A stretch of 34,551 bases of DNA from Cacconaster sp045642485 (GTDB taxonomy: Bacteria > Bacteroidota > Bacteroidia > Bacteroidales > UBA932). The translations under genes were made by a program, and so were the position numbers. Shown here piece by piece: positions 1 through 6,773 of this stretch (positions are counted from its first letter, which is position 1; every line of letters begins with the position of its first letter). The stretch spans positions 1-34,551 of the forward strand of contig JAZUIV010000050.1 in assembly GCA_045642485.1 (NCBI GenBank). Reading direction: 5' to 3'. The notes under the pieces are model-generated. The model was not told the DNA's origin and searched no databases. It saw only the letters and a list, made by a program, of their open reading frames with translations.

Positions 1-6
1 TCATTT

Positions 7-115
7 CTTATGCATCTTTTTCGTGTCTTTGCACTTTCAATTCGGTCACATACCACCGGTATGCTCCCTCATTTCAAGCACAAATCCATCAAAAAATCTG
101 CTATAATAAATTTCG
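7..115. repeat. Intergenic repeat element, copy 1 (hairpin with conserved flanks)
   Basis: This stretch resembles the last 110 bases of the window. Block A (7-23, CTTATGCATCTTTTTCG) matches 34442-34458 at 16 of 17 positions. Block B (87-102, CATCAAAAAATCTGCT) matches 34511-34526 at 15 of 16. Block C (103-115) matches 34539-34551 at 12 of 13. Between A and B lies an inverted repeat, CATACC (49-54), loop ACC, GGTATG (58-63). The other copy has an inverted repeat in the same place with a different sequence. I do not recognise the family. It could be a structured RNA, a REP/MITE-like DNA repeat, or decayed ends of two related genes on the minus strand. Confidence 0.6.
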
Positions 116-120
116 GCAAT

Positions 121-128
121 CAAATTTA
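121..128 (-). promoter_or_regulatory. Possible -7 box TAAATTTG reading leftward
   Basis: The minus strand reads TAAATTTG, a full match to the Bacteroidota -7 consensus TAnnTTTG. It sits just upstream of the repeat element when that element is read leftward. No convincing -33 TTTG lies 19-21 bases upstream, and such boxes occur by chance in AT-rich DNA, so this is weak. Confidence 0.25.
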
Positions 129-177
129 AACAGCTTCTTAAAGATAATTCGTATATATTCGTAAAAAATTATATCCT

Positions 178-906
178 ATGAACGTCAAAATACTTGCAGC
201 CATTCTTCTGAACACATTGGTTATATTCCATTCCTGTGCATCCGGACCCGCAAATTCTGAACCCGATGTAGTGGCAGCCATATTGAGCGGAGAAACCACG
301 CTCGATATCAGTTCGTTCAAATGGACAAGAGAGCCGAAATCCTTCTCCATAGAGAACGGCACTATAGAGGTTGTGACAAACCCGGGCACTGACTTATGGC
401 AAAGGACATACTACCATTTCCGCAATGACAATGCACCGGTGTTCCAGATGACAACAGCCGAAAAGTATTTCAGCTTCATTGTCAAGACTGATTTCACAGA
501 CAGCCATCACAGGTTTGACCAATGCGGAGTCGTGATGTATCTAGATAGCGAGAACTGGCTCAAAGGCTCTGTGGAATATGAGAATGAGAACTTCCAGCAT
601 TTGGGCAGCGTGGCTACGAATGCCGGTTACAGCGACTGGGCCACCACAGCAATACCTTCGGATGTAAAATCGATGTGGTATCGATTCTCTCGTCGCGCCG
701 ACGATTACTGCATTGAATGTTCAACTGACGGCAAGACTTTCAGCCAGATGAGGGTATGCCATATGCATGCGGCTGATGAAACTATCAGTTTCGGTATATA
801 TGCCTGCTCTCCGGAAGATTCATCCTTCAAAGCTGTCTTTTCTGACATGCAGATTACCGAATGTGCTTGGAAGGCCCATGACGGACAACAACCGGATGAA
901 GATTAA
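178..906 (+). CDS. DUF1349-type (concanavalin A-like) lipoprotein
   Basis: A 242-residue protein with a hydrophobic N-terminus ending in a Cys (FHSC, about residue 20), which suggests a lipoprotein. The lipobox is imperfect, as is often seen in this phylum. The body resembles DUF1349 / YesU-like beta-sandwich proteins: a Trp-rich start (FKWTREPKSF), a DLWQRTYYHF segment, the DQCGVVMYLDSENWLKGSVEY core, and a late YACSPEDSSFKAVFSDMQI segment. These features are typical of DUF1349. The family folds like a concanavalin A lectin/glucanase and is often annotated as possible carbohydrate binding; no catalytic role can be read here. The ATG follows an AT-rich leader with TATATTCG at 154-161, one mismatch from a -7 box. 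The gene is followed after 5 bp by the broken Gdx-like gene. Confidence 0.75.
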   Translation: MNVKILAAILLNTLVIFHSCASGPANSEPDVVAAILSGETTLDISSFKWTREPKSFSIENGTIEVVTNPGTDLWQRTYYHFRNDNAPVFQMTTAEKYFSFIVKTDFTDSHHRFDQCGVVMYLDSENWLKGSVEYENENFQHLGSVATNAGYSDWATTAIPSDVKSMWYRFSRRADDYCIECSTDGKTFSQMRVCHMHAADETISFGIYACSPEDSSFKAVFSDMQITECAWKAHDGQQPDED

Positions 907-911
907 AATCT

Positions 912-1235
912 ATGGCTTGGGTATACCTCATAATAGCTGCCATCTTTGAACTGGGATAGCCACTCGGGTTCAAACTCTCAGATCTTCATCCTAAGCGTTT
1001 CTGGCTCTATATCGGCGGTTCAATTATCTGTATGCTACATAGCGGAGTCTTTCTTTACCTTGCGCAGAAAACAATACCTATCAGCACTGCCTATATAGTC
1101 TGGACTGGTATCGGAGCTATTGGAACTTTTATAATCGGGATTGTTTTCTTCGGAGATTCATCAAGCTTGCTTCGGCTATTCTTCGCATTCCTGATTTTGG
1201 TCGGAGTTGTTGGGCTCGAGGTTATTACCAAATAA
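912..1235 (+). pseudogene. Gdx/SugE-like SMR exporter interrupted by an amber codon
   Basis: Reading from ATG 912 gives MAWVYLIIAAIFELG, then TAG at 957-959, then PLGFKLSD and an open frame to TAA at 1235. Apart from the stop, the 107-codon frame matches small multidrug resistance proteins of the SugE/Gdx branch: four membrane segments, the essential TM1 Glu (E13), and the STAYIVWTGIGAIGTFIIGIVFFGDS segment that corresponds to TAYAVWTGIGAVG in E. coli SugE. The TAG lies where SugE/Gdx proteins carry a conserved TM1 Trp, so a single TGG to TAG change explains it. The downstream ATG at 1032 would lose TM1 and the Glu. Family role: proton-coupled export of guanidinium or quaternary ammonium. It may be a recent pseudogene, a sequencing error, or a suppressed stop. 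Confidence 0.8.
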
Positions 1236-1298
1236 CCTGCAAAATAATCGAAACATCGGCACTTGATTGGCCGCATCCGTCTGTGGGGATGAAAACGC

Positions 1299-2207
1299 CT
1301 AAATTCTCAGTTTGAATCCGGCCAGAAGAGTGTCCGGGCAGAAATGGAACACGGATGACATCTCTCCCGCCATACAGAAGCCGCACTTTCTGCACTGCTG
1401 AGTTCCGTAGCCGAGGCATAGTCCGCGAGAACCGTCGGGATAAATAAAGTTTGTCACGAAACACTCCCCGCCGAGTTGCATCTTCCCCTGTGCATTCTTC
1501 TTCATCCGCTTGAGTCCCGAGCGGGAATTCATAATGGGATAGCCTTTGCGTTTGTAATCAAGAACCTTGTCAATCAACTCGACCTTCTTGTCATCGGGGA
1601 GCATCAGATACTCCGTTCCGGGATATGGAGTATGGAAATTCACGGAAATCTGCTCGATTGCATCGTTGCCGCGCGCATACTCCATCGCGGCGTCCAGCGA
1701 CTCATAATTGAGTGTGTTTACTACCATATTGACGCAGAGATGCTTCTTCCCGCTATTGCGGATATTTTCTTCGAGACGCTTGAATGCTCCTTCACCGCGG
1801 ACCCTGTCGTGATACTCCCCCACTCCATCCATCGAAACCCAGATGGAATTGGGATGAATCCAACTGAAATCCTGCTGGGCGTTTGTGGTCACCGTGACGG
1901 AGAAGAAGCCCATTTCCATTGCGGCGTCGATTATATCGTTGATTGTTCGCCCATCCTCCCGCCACAGAGTGGGTTCACCGCCCTCGAGGTCGATGAAACG
2001 TGAACCCGCCCTGTATGACTCTCGCATATCGGACAGTATTTCATCGAATTTGCGCTGACGGTAGCCGGCGCTGCCATAGACCGAACAATGCTTGCAGCGC
2101 AGATTGCATTTGTCAGTGATAAAAAGAACGGTCTGCAGGGGTGCTCTACGACCTAAAAAGCGGGCACGCACAAACCACTGGCCGAGATAGAAAAGTTGCT
2201 TTATCAT
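1299..2207 (-). CDS. Radical SAM enzyme with extra C-terminal cysteines
   Basis: A 302-residue protein if it starts at ATG 2207, which overlaps the TGA of the upstream prenyltransferase gene as ATGA; a longer in-frame start at 2327 lies inside that gene and is unlikely. It carries the radical SAM motif CNLRCKHC (C34, C38, C41), which binds the 4Fe-4S cluster that cleaves S-adenosylmethionine. A GGEP motif (76-79) for SAM binding follows, then a TTNAQQ strand and a VSMDGVGEYHD segment. The C-terminal part holds further cysteines (GGEC, GLC, CRKCGFC, FHFC) that could ligate an auxiliary cluster, as in SPASM-like proteins. The overall layout recalls the HpnH/DUF3463 branch, but I cannot assign a substrate. 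Coupling to a UbiA-type enzyme suggests a lipid or quinone-like substrate; this is inference. Confidence 0.85.
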   Translation of the reverse strand: MIKQLFYLGQWFVRARFLGRRAPLQTVLFITDKCNLRCKHCSVYGSAGYRQRKFDEILSDMRESYRAGSRFIDLEGGEPTLWREDGRTINDIIDAAMEMGFFSVTVTTNAQQDFSWIHPNSIWVSMDGVGEYHDRVRGEGAFKRLEENIRNSGKKHLCVNMVVNTLNYESLDAAMEYARGNDAIEQISVNFHTPYPGTEYLMLPDDKKVELIDKVLDYKRKGYPIMNSRSGLKRMKKNAQGKMQLGGECFVTNFIYPDGSRGLCLGYGTQQCRKCGFCMAGEMSSVFHFCPDTLLAGFKLRI

Positions 2208-3241
2208 ACAAAGAGAGTAATGACCTTGACAAGAATAACTATAATGCAGAAAAACGTGACTATATTGCGGGCGAGAAGCCAGCGGATGAGAAACCAGTCC
2301 ATACCGTATCTGACATATGAGTCCCATTCACCCATAGGGCCCATCCACCAGCGTGGATTGTCATCCTGAGGGATGCCGCGCACGAAGCGCGAGGTCGATA
2401 TGATGAGGAATACTGACATCGGGACCGTTGCCGCACTGAGGAGATACCACGGAGTCCATCCGAAAAACAGGATGTTTGCCAGCAGGGCCACGAACGGAAG
2501 AATCGCGAGAATGCCGATGGCCGCAATCTGCGCCCTATCCGAGCCCAGGAGATGGGCGAAGGTGTACTTCCCAAGCTGCCGGTCGGCCGACGTTTCCATC
2601 ACGGAATGCACATAGACAATGTTCGTGACCATACATCCGATTCCAAGACTGAAAAGGAAGATATCTGGACGGAACATCTGGCCCGTCATAGCGGCATATA
2701 CGCCGAGCATATTCAGAGGGCCGAACATCAATCCAATCACCAGTTCTCCAAGACCGTGATACCCGAGTTGCAAGGGTTTTCCTGAGTATTCAAGTCCGAT
2801 AATCAAGCCCAGAACAGCATATACCGCCACAGGGAGCACAGCGCTGACGCCACCTCTGAAATACTGGGTGACAACCACGACCAGCCCCATCAGGCCGGCA
2901 AATCCCAAAAAACCCGCAATTGCCTTGAGCAGGTCTTTTTCTGTAACCTCACCGCTCTGGATATAATGGCATTTCTCCATTCTGGCACGTACAGAGCCCT
3001 GCTCCTTAAGGGTCGAGCGTATCTCGTTGTTCGGGATTCCCTTCCTGTAATCGAAATAGTCGTCTGCAAGGTTCATCCCGAGATGCGCTGCACACACACC
3101 AAGGATAACGGGAAAGAGCAGAGGCCAGTTGAAACCGGCCTCGCCTATTGCAAGAATTATTGCCGTAATGCAGGGGATGACACTTTGAGGAAGAGCAATC
3201 TTCCGTGCATTTTCAAGCCAGAATTTGAGTCTTGTTGCCAT
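2204..3241 (-). CDS. UbiA-family prenyltransferase (MenA-like membrane protein)
   Basis: A 345-residue polytopic membrane protein with about eight to nine hydrophobic segments. The first Asp-rich motif of the UbiA superfamily is clear (NLADDYFDYRKG, about residue 60). The second is recognisable as ETSADRQLGKYTFAHLLG, where MenA proteins usually read DxExDRxxGKRTLAVRLG. These motifs bind Mg-diphosphate of a polyprenyl donor. The family moves prenyl groups onto aromatic or other acceptors, MenA making demethylmenaquinone. The C-terminal region (WWMGPMGEWDSYVRYGMDWF) is less usual and the protein is longer than most MenA proteins. Its TGA overlaps the ATG of the radical SAM gene. It is probably menaquinone-related, but a different prenylated product is possible given its partner. 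Confidence 0.8.
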   Translation of the reverse strand: MATRLKFWLENARKIALPQSVIPCITAIILAIGEAGFNWPLLFPVILGVCAAHLGMNLADDYFDYRKGIPNNEIRSTLKEQGSVRARMEKCHYIQSGEVTEKDLLKAIAGFLGFAGLMGLVVVVTQYFRGGVSAVLPVAVYAVLGLIIGLEYSGKPLQLGYHGLGELVIGLMFGPLNMLGVYAAMTGQMFRPDIFLFSLGIGCMVTNIVYVHSVMETSADRQLGKYTFAHLLGSDRAQIAAIGILAILPFVALLANILFFGWTPWYLLSAATVPMSVFLIISTSRFVRGIPQDDNPRWWMGPMGEWDSYVRYGMDWFLIRWLLARNIVTFFCIIVILVKVITLFV

Positions 3242-3269
3242 TTGCCGAAATGATACTTGAATACGGGCA

Positions 3270-3277
3270 CAAATTTA
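3270..3277 (-). promoter_or_regulatory. Candidate -7 box for the prenyltransferase/radical SAM pair
   Basis: The minus strand reads TAAATTTG, an exact TAnnTTTG match, ending 28 bases before the ATG at 3241. It lies in the 56-bp gap between rhaD and the prenyltransferase gene, so the pair can be transcribed apart from rhaBAD. No clear -33 TTTG is seen at the usual distance. Confidence 0.45.
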
Positions 3278-3297
3278 AATATTAAACGGCACAATCT

Positions 3298-4080
3298 TTA
3301 TTTCGGCAGGTGGAAGGCCACCGACATCTCCTTCATCTGAGCATCGCTCATTCCTTCAGGCTCGAATCCCATATTGCGGGAGGCGATATAAATCAGGGCT
3401 GATTTGTTCAGCACGTCAACCTGATCGAAGGCGCTCATTATATCGACATCCACGGCGAACACACCGTGCTTTTCCCACATAACCACGTCATAATCCTCAT
3501 CAAGAGCCTTGAGGGTTGCATTGCCCAGAGCAACGCTGCCCGGAAGTTCGTAAGGTACGACCCCCAGCCCCTTGGGGCAGAAAGCCTTGGTTTCGGGAAT
3601 CATCGACCAGAGCATCCTGGTGGCGACATCCTTTTCCATCCACTTCCTGCAATGTGTCAGCGCCACAAGTTCGATGGGATGAGTATGCAGGGAGGCCCTG
3701 TAAGGAGAGCCCTTAGCAATCAGATGCGCGTGCACGGCCAGATGAGACGGCAACTCGGAGGTGGGCATCACCGGCTTGTCGGCAACTATCTCATAATGGG
3801 CGCAATCGTCAGCGATACGTATTATCGAGCCGTTGGACATAGGGTCGCGGGCGAGGTCACGCATACGCTTGCCCGTACCTTTACAGTAAAAATAGCATCC
3901 CTTTATCTCAGGGAGAGTCAACCCGATTTCAAACGGGCCTGCAATAGCCGGGGCCTTCCTGATGTCAGGACCCACTGAATCGGTTATATTCACGGTGATG
4001 TTTCCACCGTTGCGTTCGGCCCAGCCTTTCTGCCAGAGGTAGCCAGCTACCTCGGCAACCTGTTCAATCTCTTTCAGCAT
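3298..4080 (-). CDS. rhaD: L-rhamnulose-1-phosphate aldolase
   Basis: A 260-residue class II aldolase that splits rhamnulose-1-phosphate into DHAP and L-lactaldehyde in the cytoplasm. The zinc site is visible as a SELPSHL segment (the catalytic Glu region), HTHP (two His), and EKHG (third His). The N-terminal GWAERNGGNITVN segment and YCKGTGKRMRDLARDP match the phosphate-binding part of RhaD. Length fits the family (about 270). The ATG overlaps the end of rhaA by 7 bp, so translation is probably coupled. It is the last gene of the rhaBAD group. The related FucA-type aldolase is shorter, and the position after rhaA supports RhaD. Confidence 0.95.
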   Translation of the reverse strand: MLKEIEQVAEVAGYLWQKGWAERNGGNITVNITDSVGPDIRKAPAIAGPFEIGLTLPEIKGCYFYCKGTGKRMRDLARDPMSNGSIIRIADDCAHYEIVADKPVMPTSELPSHLAVHAHLIAKGSPYRASLHTHPIELVALTHCRKWMEKDVATRMLWSMIPETKAFCPKGLGVVPYELPGSVALGNATLKALDEDYDVVMWEKHGVFAVDVDIMSAFDQVDVLNKSALIYIASRNMGFEPEGMSDAQMKEMSVAFHLPK

Positions 4081-5312
4081 CTCTTTGATGTAACTTCTTT
4101 AGTATAATTATCAATCTCTTTCATATATGCGGCTCCGACGGGAACGGACGAACGCTCGCAGAACTCGTCATAGACATCGCCCCAAGGCATTGCCTTGCTC
4201 TCCTCAAGCAGGGTCAGCACCTTGTAGGTGTCTCCTTCAAGTTCGTATTGGCGAATCTGCCCGACAGGCTCAAGAAGGGCGCAGAGCATACATTTCTGAG
4301 CGGCCCGACTGCCGATTACATAAGCCCCCACACGGTTGATGGCACCGTCGAAATAGTCAAGGCCGTAGTGGACACGGTCCAAAGCACCGGCTCGGGCGAT
4401 TTCGAAGAAGAGCTCCTGGGTGGCGTCGTCCTTGAGAGTCACGTGGTCTGAATCCCAGCGGACAGGACGGCTCACGTGGAGCATGATTTCAGGAACGAAA
4501 TTGAGCAGTGCGGAGACCTTGTCGGCAGGGCTCTCGGTCGGGTGATAGTGGCCGGTATCGATTGTGGGAATCTTTCCGTTGGCCGCGGCGTATGCCGTGT
4601 AAAAATCGTGACTGCCGACAGTGAAACTCTCCAGGCCTATCCCGAACACCTTGCCTTCGATGCAGTCCTTCATATTCTCCTTGGGCTCGAGGAAAATCTT
4701 GTCCAGGGAATCCTTCAGCAGATAACGATAGAGGTAGTGGTTCACGCTTAAGTCCTTGCACCCGTCGTGAACCCACACGTTCATTATGCAGGGGTCCTTT
4801 TGAGCGGCCCCTATGGCATCGGCAATGTCACGGCAACGGCGTGTGTGTTCAATCCAGAAATCACGGATTGCCTTATCAGGGTTGGCGAGAGAAAGATTGC
4901 CGCTCTTGGGATGGGAGAACGAAGTGGAATTGAAATCAAGTTTGGTGTCGTTTTCGAGGCCCCACTCAATCCAGCCTTTGAAATGCTCTGCACCCACCTC
5001 GTTGCGGTCGACCTTCTGCCCTCCGAATTCACCGTAGATTTCGTGGAGGTTCAGTCTGTGAGTACCGGGTACAAGGCTTTTGGCCTTGAGAATGTCAGAA
5101 CGAAGTTCATCGATGTTGCGGGCCTTCCCGGGATAATTGCCGGTAGCCTGTATGCCGCCTGTCAATTCTCCTGCACTTTCGAAGCCTGCGACGTCATCCG
5201 CCTGCCAGCAGTGCATTGAAAGATGAAAGTCGTTCATCTGTCCTATGACCGCTTCGGTGTCTATGCCCAAAGCGGCGTAGCGCTCTCGCGCGATATTATA
5301 AGCCTTGCTCAT
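4074..5312 (-). CDS. rhaA: L-rhamnose isomerase
   Basis: A 412-residue TIM-barrel isomerase converting L-rhamnose to L-rhamnulose. Metal-ligand segments of the family are all present: GLESFTVGSHDFY (Glu), PTIDTGHYHPTES (Asp and His), and RPVRWDSDHV (Asp pair). The conserved N-terminal DFHLSMHCWQADDV and the TGNYPGKARN segment support the call. Length matches the E. coli enzyme (419). The start at 5312 lies 17 bp inside the end of rhaB, and its stop overlaps rhaD, so the three enzymes form one tightly coupled unit. No sugar permease separates rhaA and rhaD, unlike the Bacteroides thetaiotaomicron order as I remember it. Confidence 0.96.
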   Translation of the reverse strand: MSKAYNIARERYAALGIDTEAVIGQMNDFHLSMHCWQADDVAGFESAGELTGGIQATGNYPGKARNIDELRSDILKAKSLVPGTHRLNLHEIYGEFGGQKVDRNEVGAEHFKGWIEWGLENDTKLDFNSTSFSHPKSGNLSLANPDKAIRDFWIEHTRRCRDIADAIGAAQKDPCIMNVWVHDGCKDLSVNHYLYRYLLKDSLDKIFLEPKENMKDCIEGKVFGIGLESFTVGSHDFYTAYAAANGKIPTIDTGHYHPTESPADKVSALLNFVPEIMLHVSRPVRWDSDHVTLKDDATQELFFEIARAGALDRVHYGLDYFDGAINRVGAYVIGSRAAQKCMLCALLEPVGQIRQYELEGDTYKVLTLLEESKAMPWGDVYDEFCERSSVPVGAAYMKEIDNYTKEVTSKRC

Positions 5313-6693
5313 TTGGAAAATATGTTTTTATGTCAATATTGTCGGCGATTCTGTCCCTTGTCAGCCCGGCCTGCACCATCACGTTGCCAAGGGCGGTCCC
5401 TTCAGCCGGCCCCGCGATCACTTTCACTCCGCAGGCATCTGCCGTCATACGGTTCAGAAGTCCGTTCTGGGAACCGCCACCTATAATATGAAGCACGTCA
5501 ATGGGATGTCCGGCAATCTGTTCCAGGGCCTTGAAAGTCTCCGCATAACGCGCGGCGAGAGACTCGTAGATGAGTCTGATGATTTCACCGTCATCCTTCG
5601 GGACGGCCGCGTTGCGTTTCCGGCACCATTCTCTGATTGCCTCCGGCATATCCGTAGGAGAGGCGAACTCCTTCGCATCGGGATCAATGAGAAGTTCAGG
5701 AGTGGCCGCTGAGAGGGCAAGTTCCCTGACACGGTCATAAGAATAGGTTCTCCCCTCCTCCTTCCAGCGGGAGAGGCACTGCTCCAGAAGCCACATACCC
5801 GTGATATTCTTGAGAAGGGTGATGGTCCCCCCCACCCCGCCTTCGTTCGTATAGTTCATCTCGAACATCTGCGGACTGATTACAGGCTTTCCGACCTCGA
5901 TGCCCATAAGAGACCAGGTCCCGCTGCTCAGGTATGCGAAATTCTCCCCGCGAGCCGGAACTGCGGCCACTGCGGAAGCAGTGTCGTGACCGGCTACCGC
6001 CTTGACGGTGACAGGACCGAGGCCTGTGAGGGCGGCATATTCAGGCTTCAGAGAGCCTATTGCATCTCCCGGGAAGACCAGCCTCGCAAAGCGGGATGAG
6101 TCCAGGCCGCAAAGAGCGAGAATGGAGCCGTCCAGCTCCTTCGTACGGGGATTCATCACCGCAGAGGTGCTCAGAATCGTATATTCGCAGACCATCTCAC
6201 CTGTAAGCATATAGGAGAGCAGGTCAGGCATAAAGAGTATCTTGTCCGCATTGTCCAGCCCGCCTGACTGAGACTGCGCGTAGAGCTGGAACACGGAATT
6301 GAAATTCATTATCTGGATACCAGTACGGCTGTAGAGTTCCTCTCGGCTCATATTCTCCAGAAAAGCATCCTGGGCCGCAAAGGAATAGGGGTCGCGATAT
6401 GCCCTGGGCATCCCCGTGAGTCCGCCATTCCTGTCTATGACGGCAAAATCGACTCCCCAGGTATCTATGCCTATCGATTCTACCCTGACATTACGCTTTC
6501 CGGCAATCTTCAACCCCTCAAGGAGGTTCTCGAAGATGAGGTTGACATCCCAAAAATAACGGCCGTCCTTTTCGACAAGTGGGGTAGGAAAACGATGAAG
6601 AGTCTCCATTTCAACGCGACCCTCGCCAGAGGTTCCGGCAAGAATGACGCGGCCGCTGGTGGCTCCGAGATCTATTGCGACATAGTATTTCAT
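5296..6693 (-). CDS. rhaB: L-rhamnulokinase
   Basis: A 465-residue FGGY-family sugar kinase that phosphorylates L-rhamnulose to rhamnulose-1-phosphate. The N-terminal phosphate-binding loop is DLGATSGR (residues 8-15). Further family marks are GIDTWGVDFAVID, the catalytic-Asp segment AGHDTASAV, YLSSGTWSLMGIE, and the adenosine segment IIGGGSQNGLLNRM. Length agrees with RhaB (about 470-490). It is the first gene of the rhaBAD group and starts 80 bp from the divergent DUF349 gene, so the gap 6694-6773 must hold its promoter. No rhamnose regulator (RhaR/RhaS-type) is in the window. Confidence 0.95.
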   Translation of the reverse strand: MKYYVAIDLGATSGRVILAGTSGEGRVEMETLHRFPTPLVEKDGRYFWDVNLIFENLLEGLKIAGKRNVRVESIGIDTWGVDFAVIDRNGGLTGMPRAYRDPYSFAAQDAFLENMSREELYSRTGIQIMNFNSVFQLYAQSQSGGLDNADKILFMPDLLSYMLTGEMVCEYTILSTSAVMNPRTKELDGSILALCGLDSSRFARLVFPGDAIGSLKPEYAALTGLGPVTVKAVAGHDTASAVAAVPARGENFAYLSSGTWSLMGIEVGKPVISPQMFEMNYTNEGGVGGTITLLKNITGMWLLEQCLSRWKEEGRTYSYDRVRELALSAATPELLIDPDAKEFASPTDMPEAIREWCRKRNAAVPKDDGEIIRLIYESLAARYAETFKALEQIAGHPIDVLHIIGGGSQNGLLNRMTADACGVKVIAGPAEGTALGNVMVQAGLTRDRIADNIDIKTYFPNEQGL

Positions 6694-6715
6694 AGACTGA
6701 AAAGATTAAGATTTT

Positions 6716-6723
6716 CAAATTTA
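6716..6723 (-). promoter_or_regulatory. Candidate -7 box for rhaBAD
   Basis: The minus strand reads TAAATTTG, an exact TAnnTTTG match 22 bases before the rhaB ATG. There is no good -33 TTTG, which fits a promoter that needs an activator, though that is inference. The box overlaps the presumed -33 region of the opposite promoter. Confidence 0.45.
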
Positions 6724-6751
6724 CGATTTTATTCGAAAAATTGTATATTTG
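6720..6751 (+). promoter_or_regulatory. Candidate promoter of the DUF349-yidC operon
   Basis: TTTA (6720-6723, three of four for TTTG), then 20 bases, then TATATTTG (6744-6751, full TAnnTTTG match). This spacing is the expected 19-21. The ATG at 6774 follows 22 bases later. The -33 part coincides with the rhaB -7 box on the other strand, so the two promoters may compete. Confidence 0.55.
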
Positions 6752-6773
6752 TGAGTTATTAAACCGACAACTT

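Noticed and set aside
957..959. TAG reassigned to an amino acid in this organism
   Set aside because: At least five intact genes here end in TAG with full-length homologous C-termini, so TAG is a normal stop.
1274..1291. CATCC...GGATG hairpin as a terminator between the convergent Gdx-like and radical SAM genes
   Set aside because: Only five base pairs, an eight-base loop and no T-tract on either strand.
2208..2327. Longer N-terminus for the radical SAM protein
   Set aside because: The extra 40 residues would come from DNA coding the prenyltransferase C-terminus; the ATGA overlap start at 2207 is more natural.
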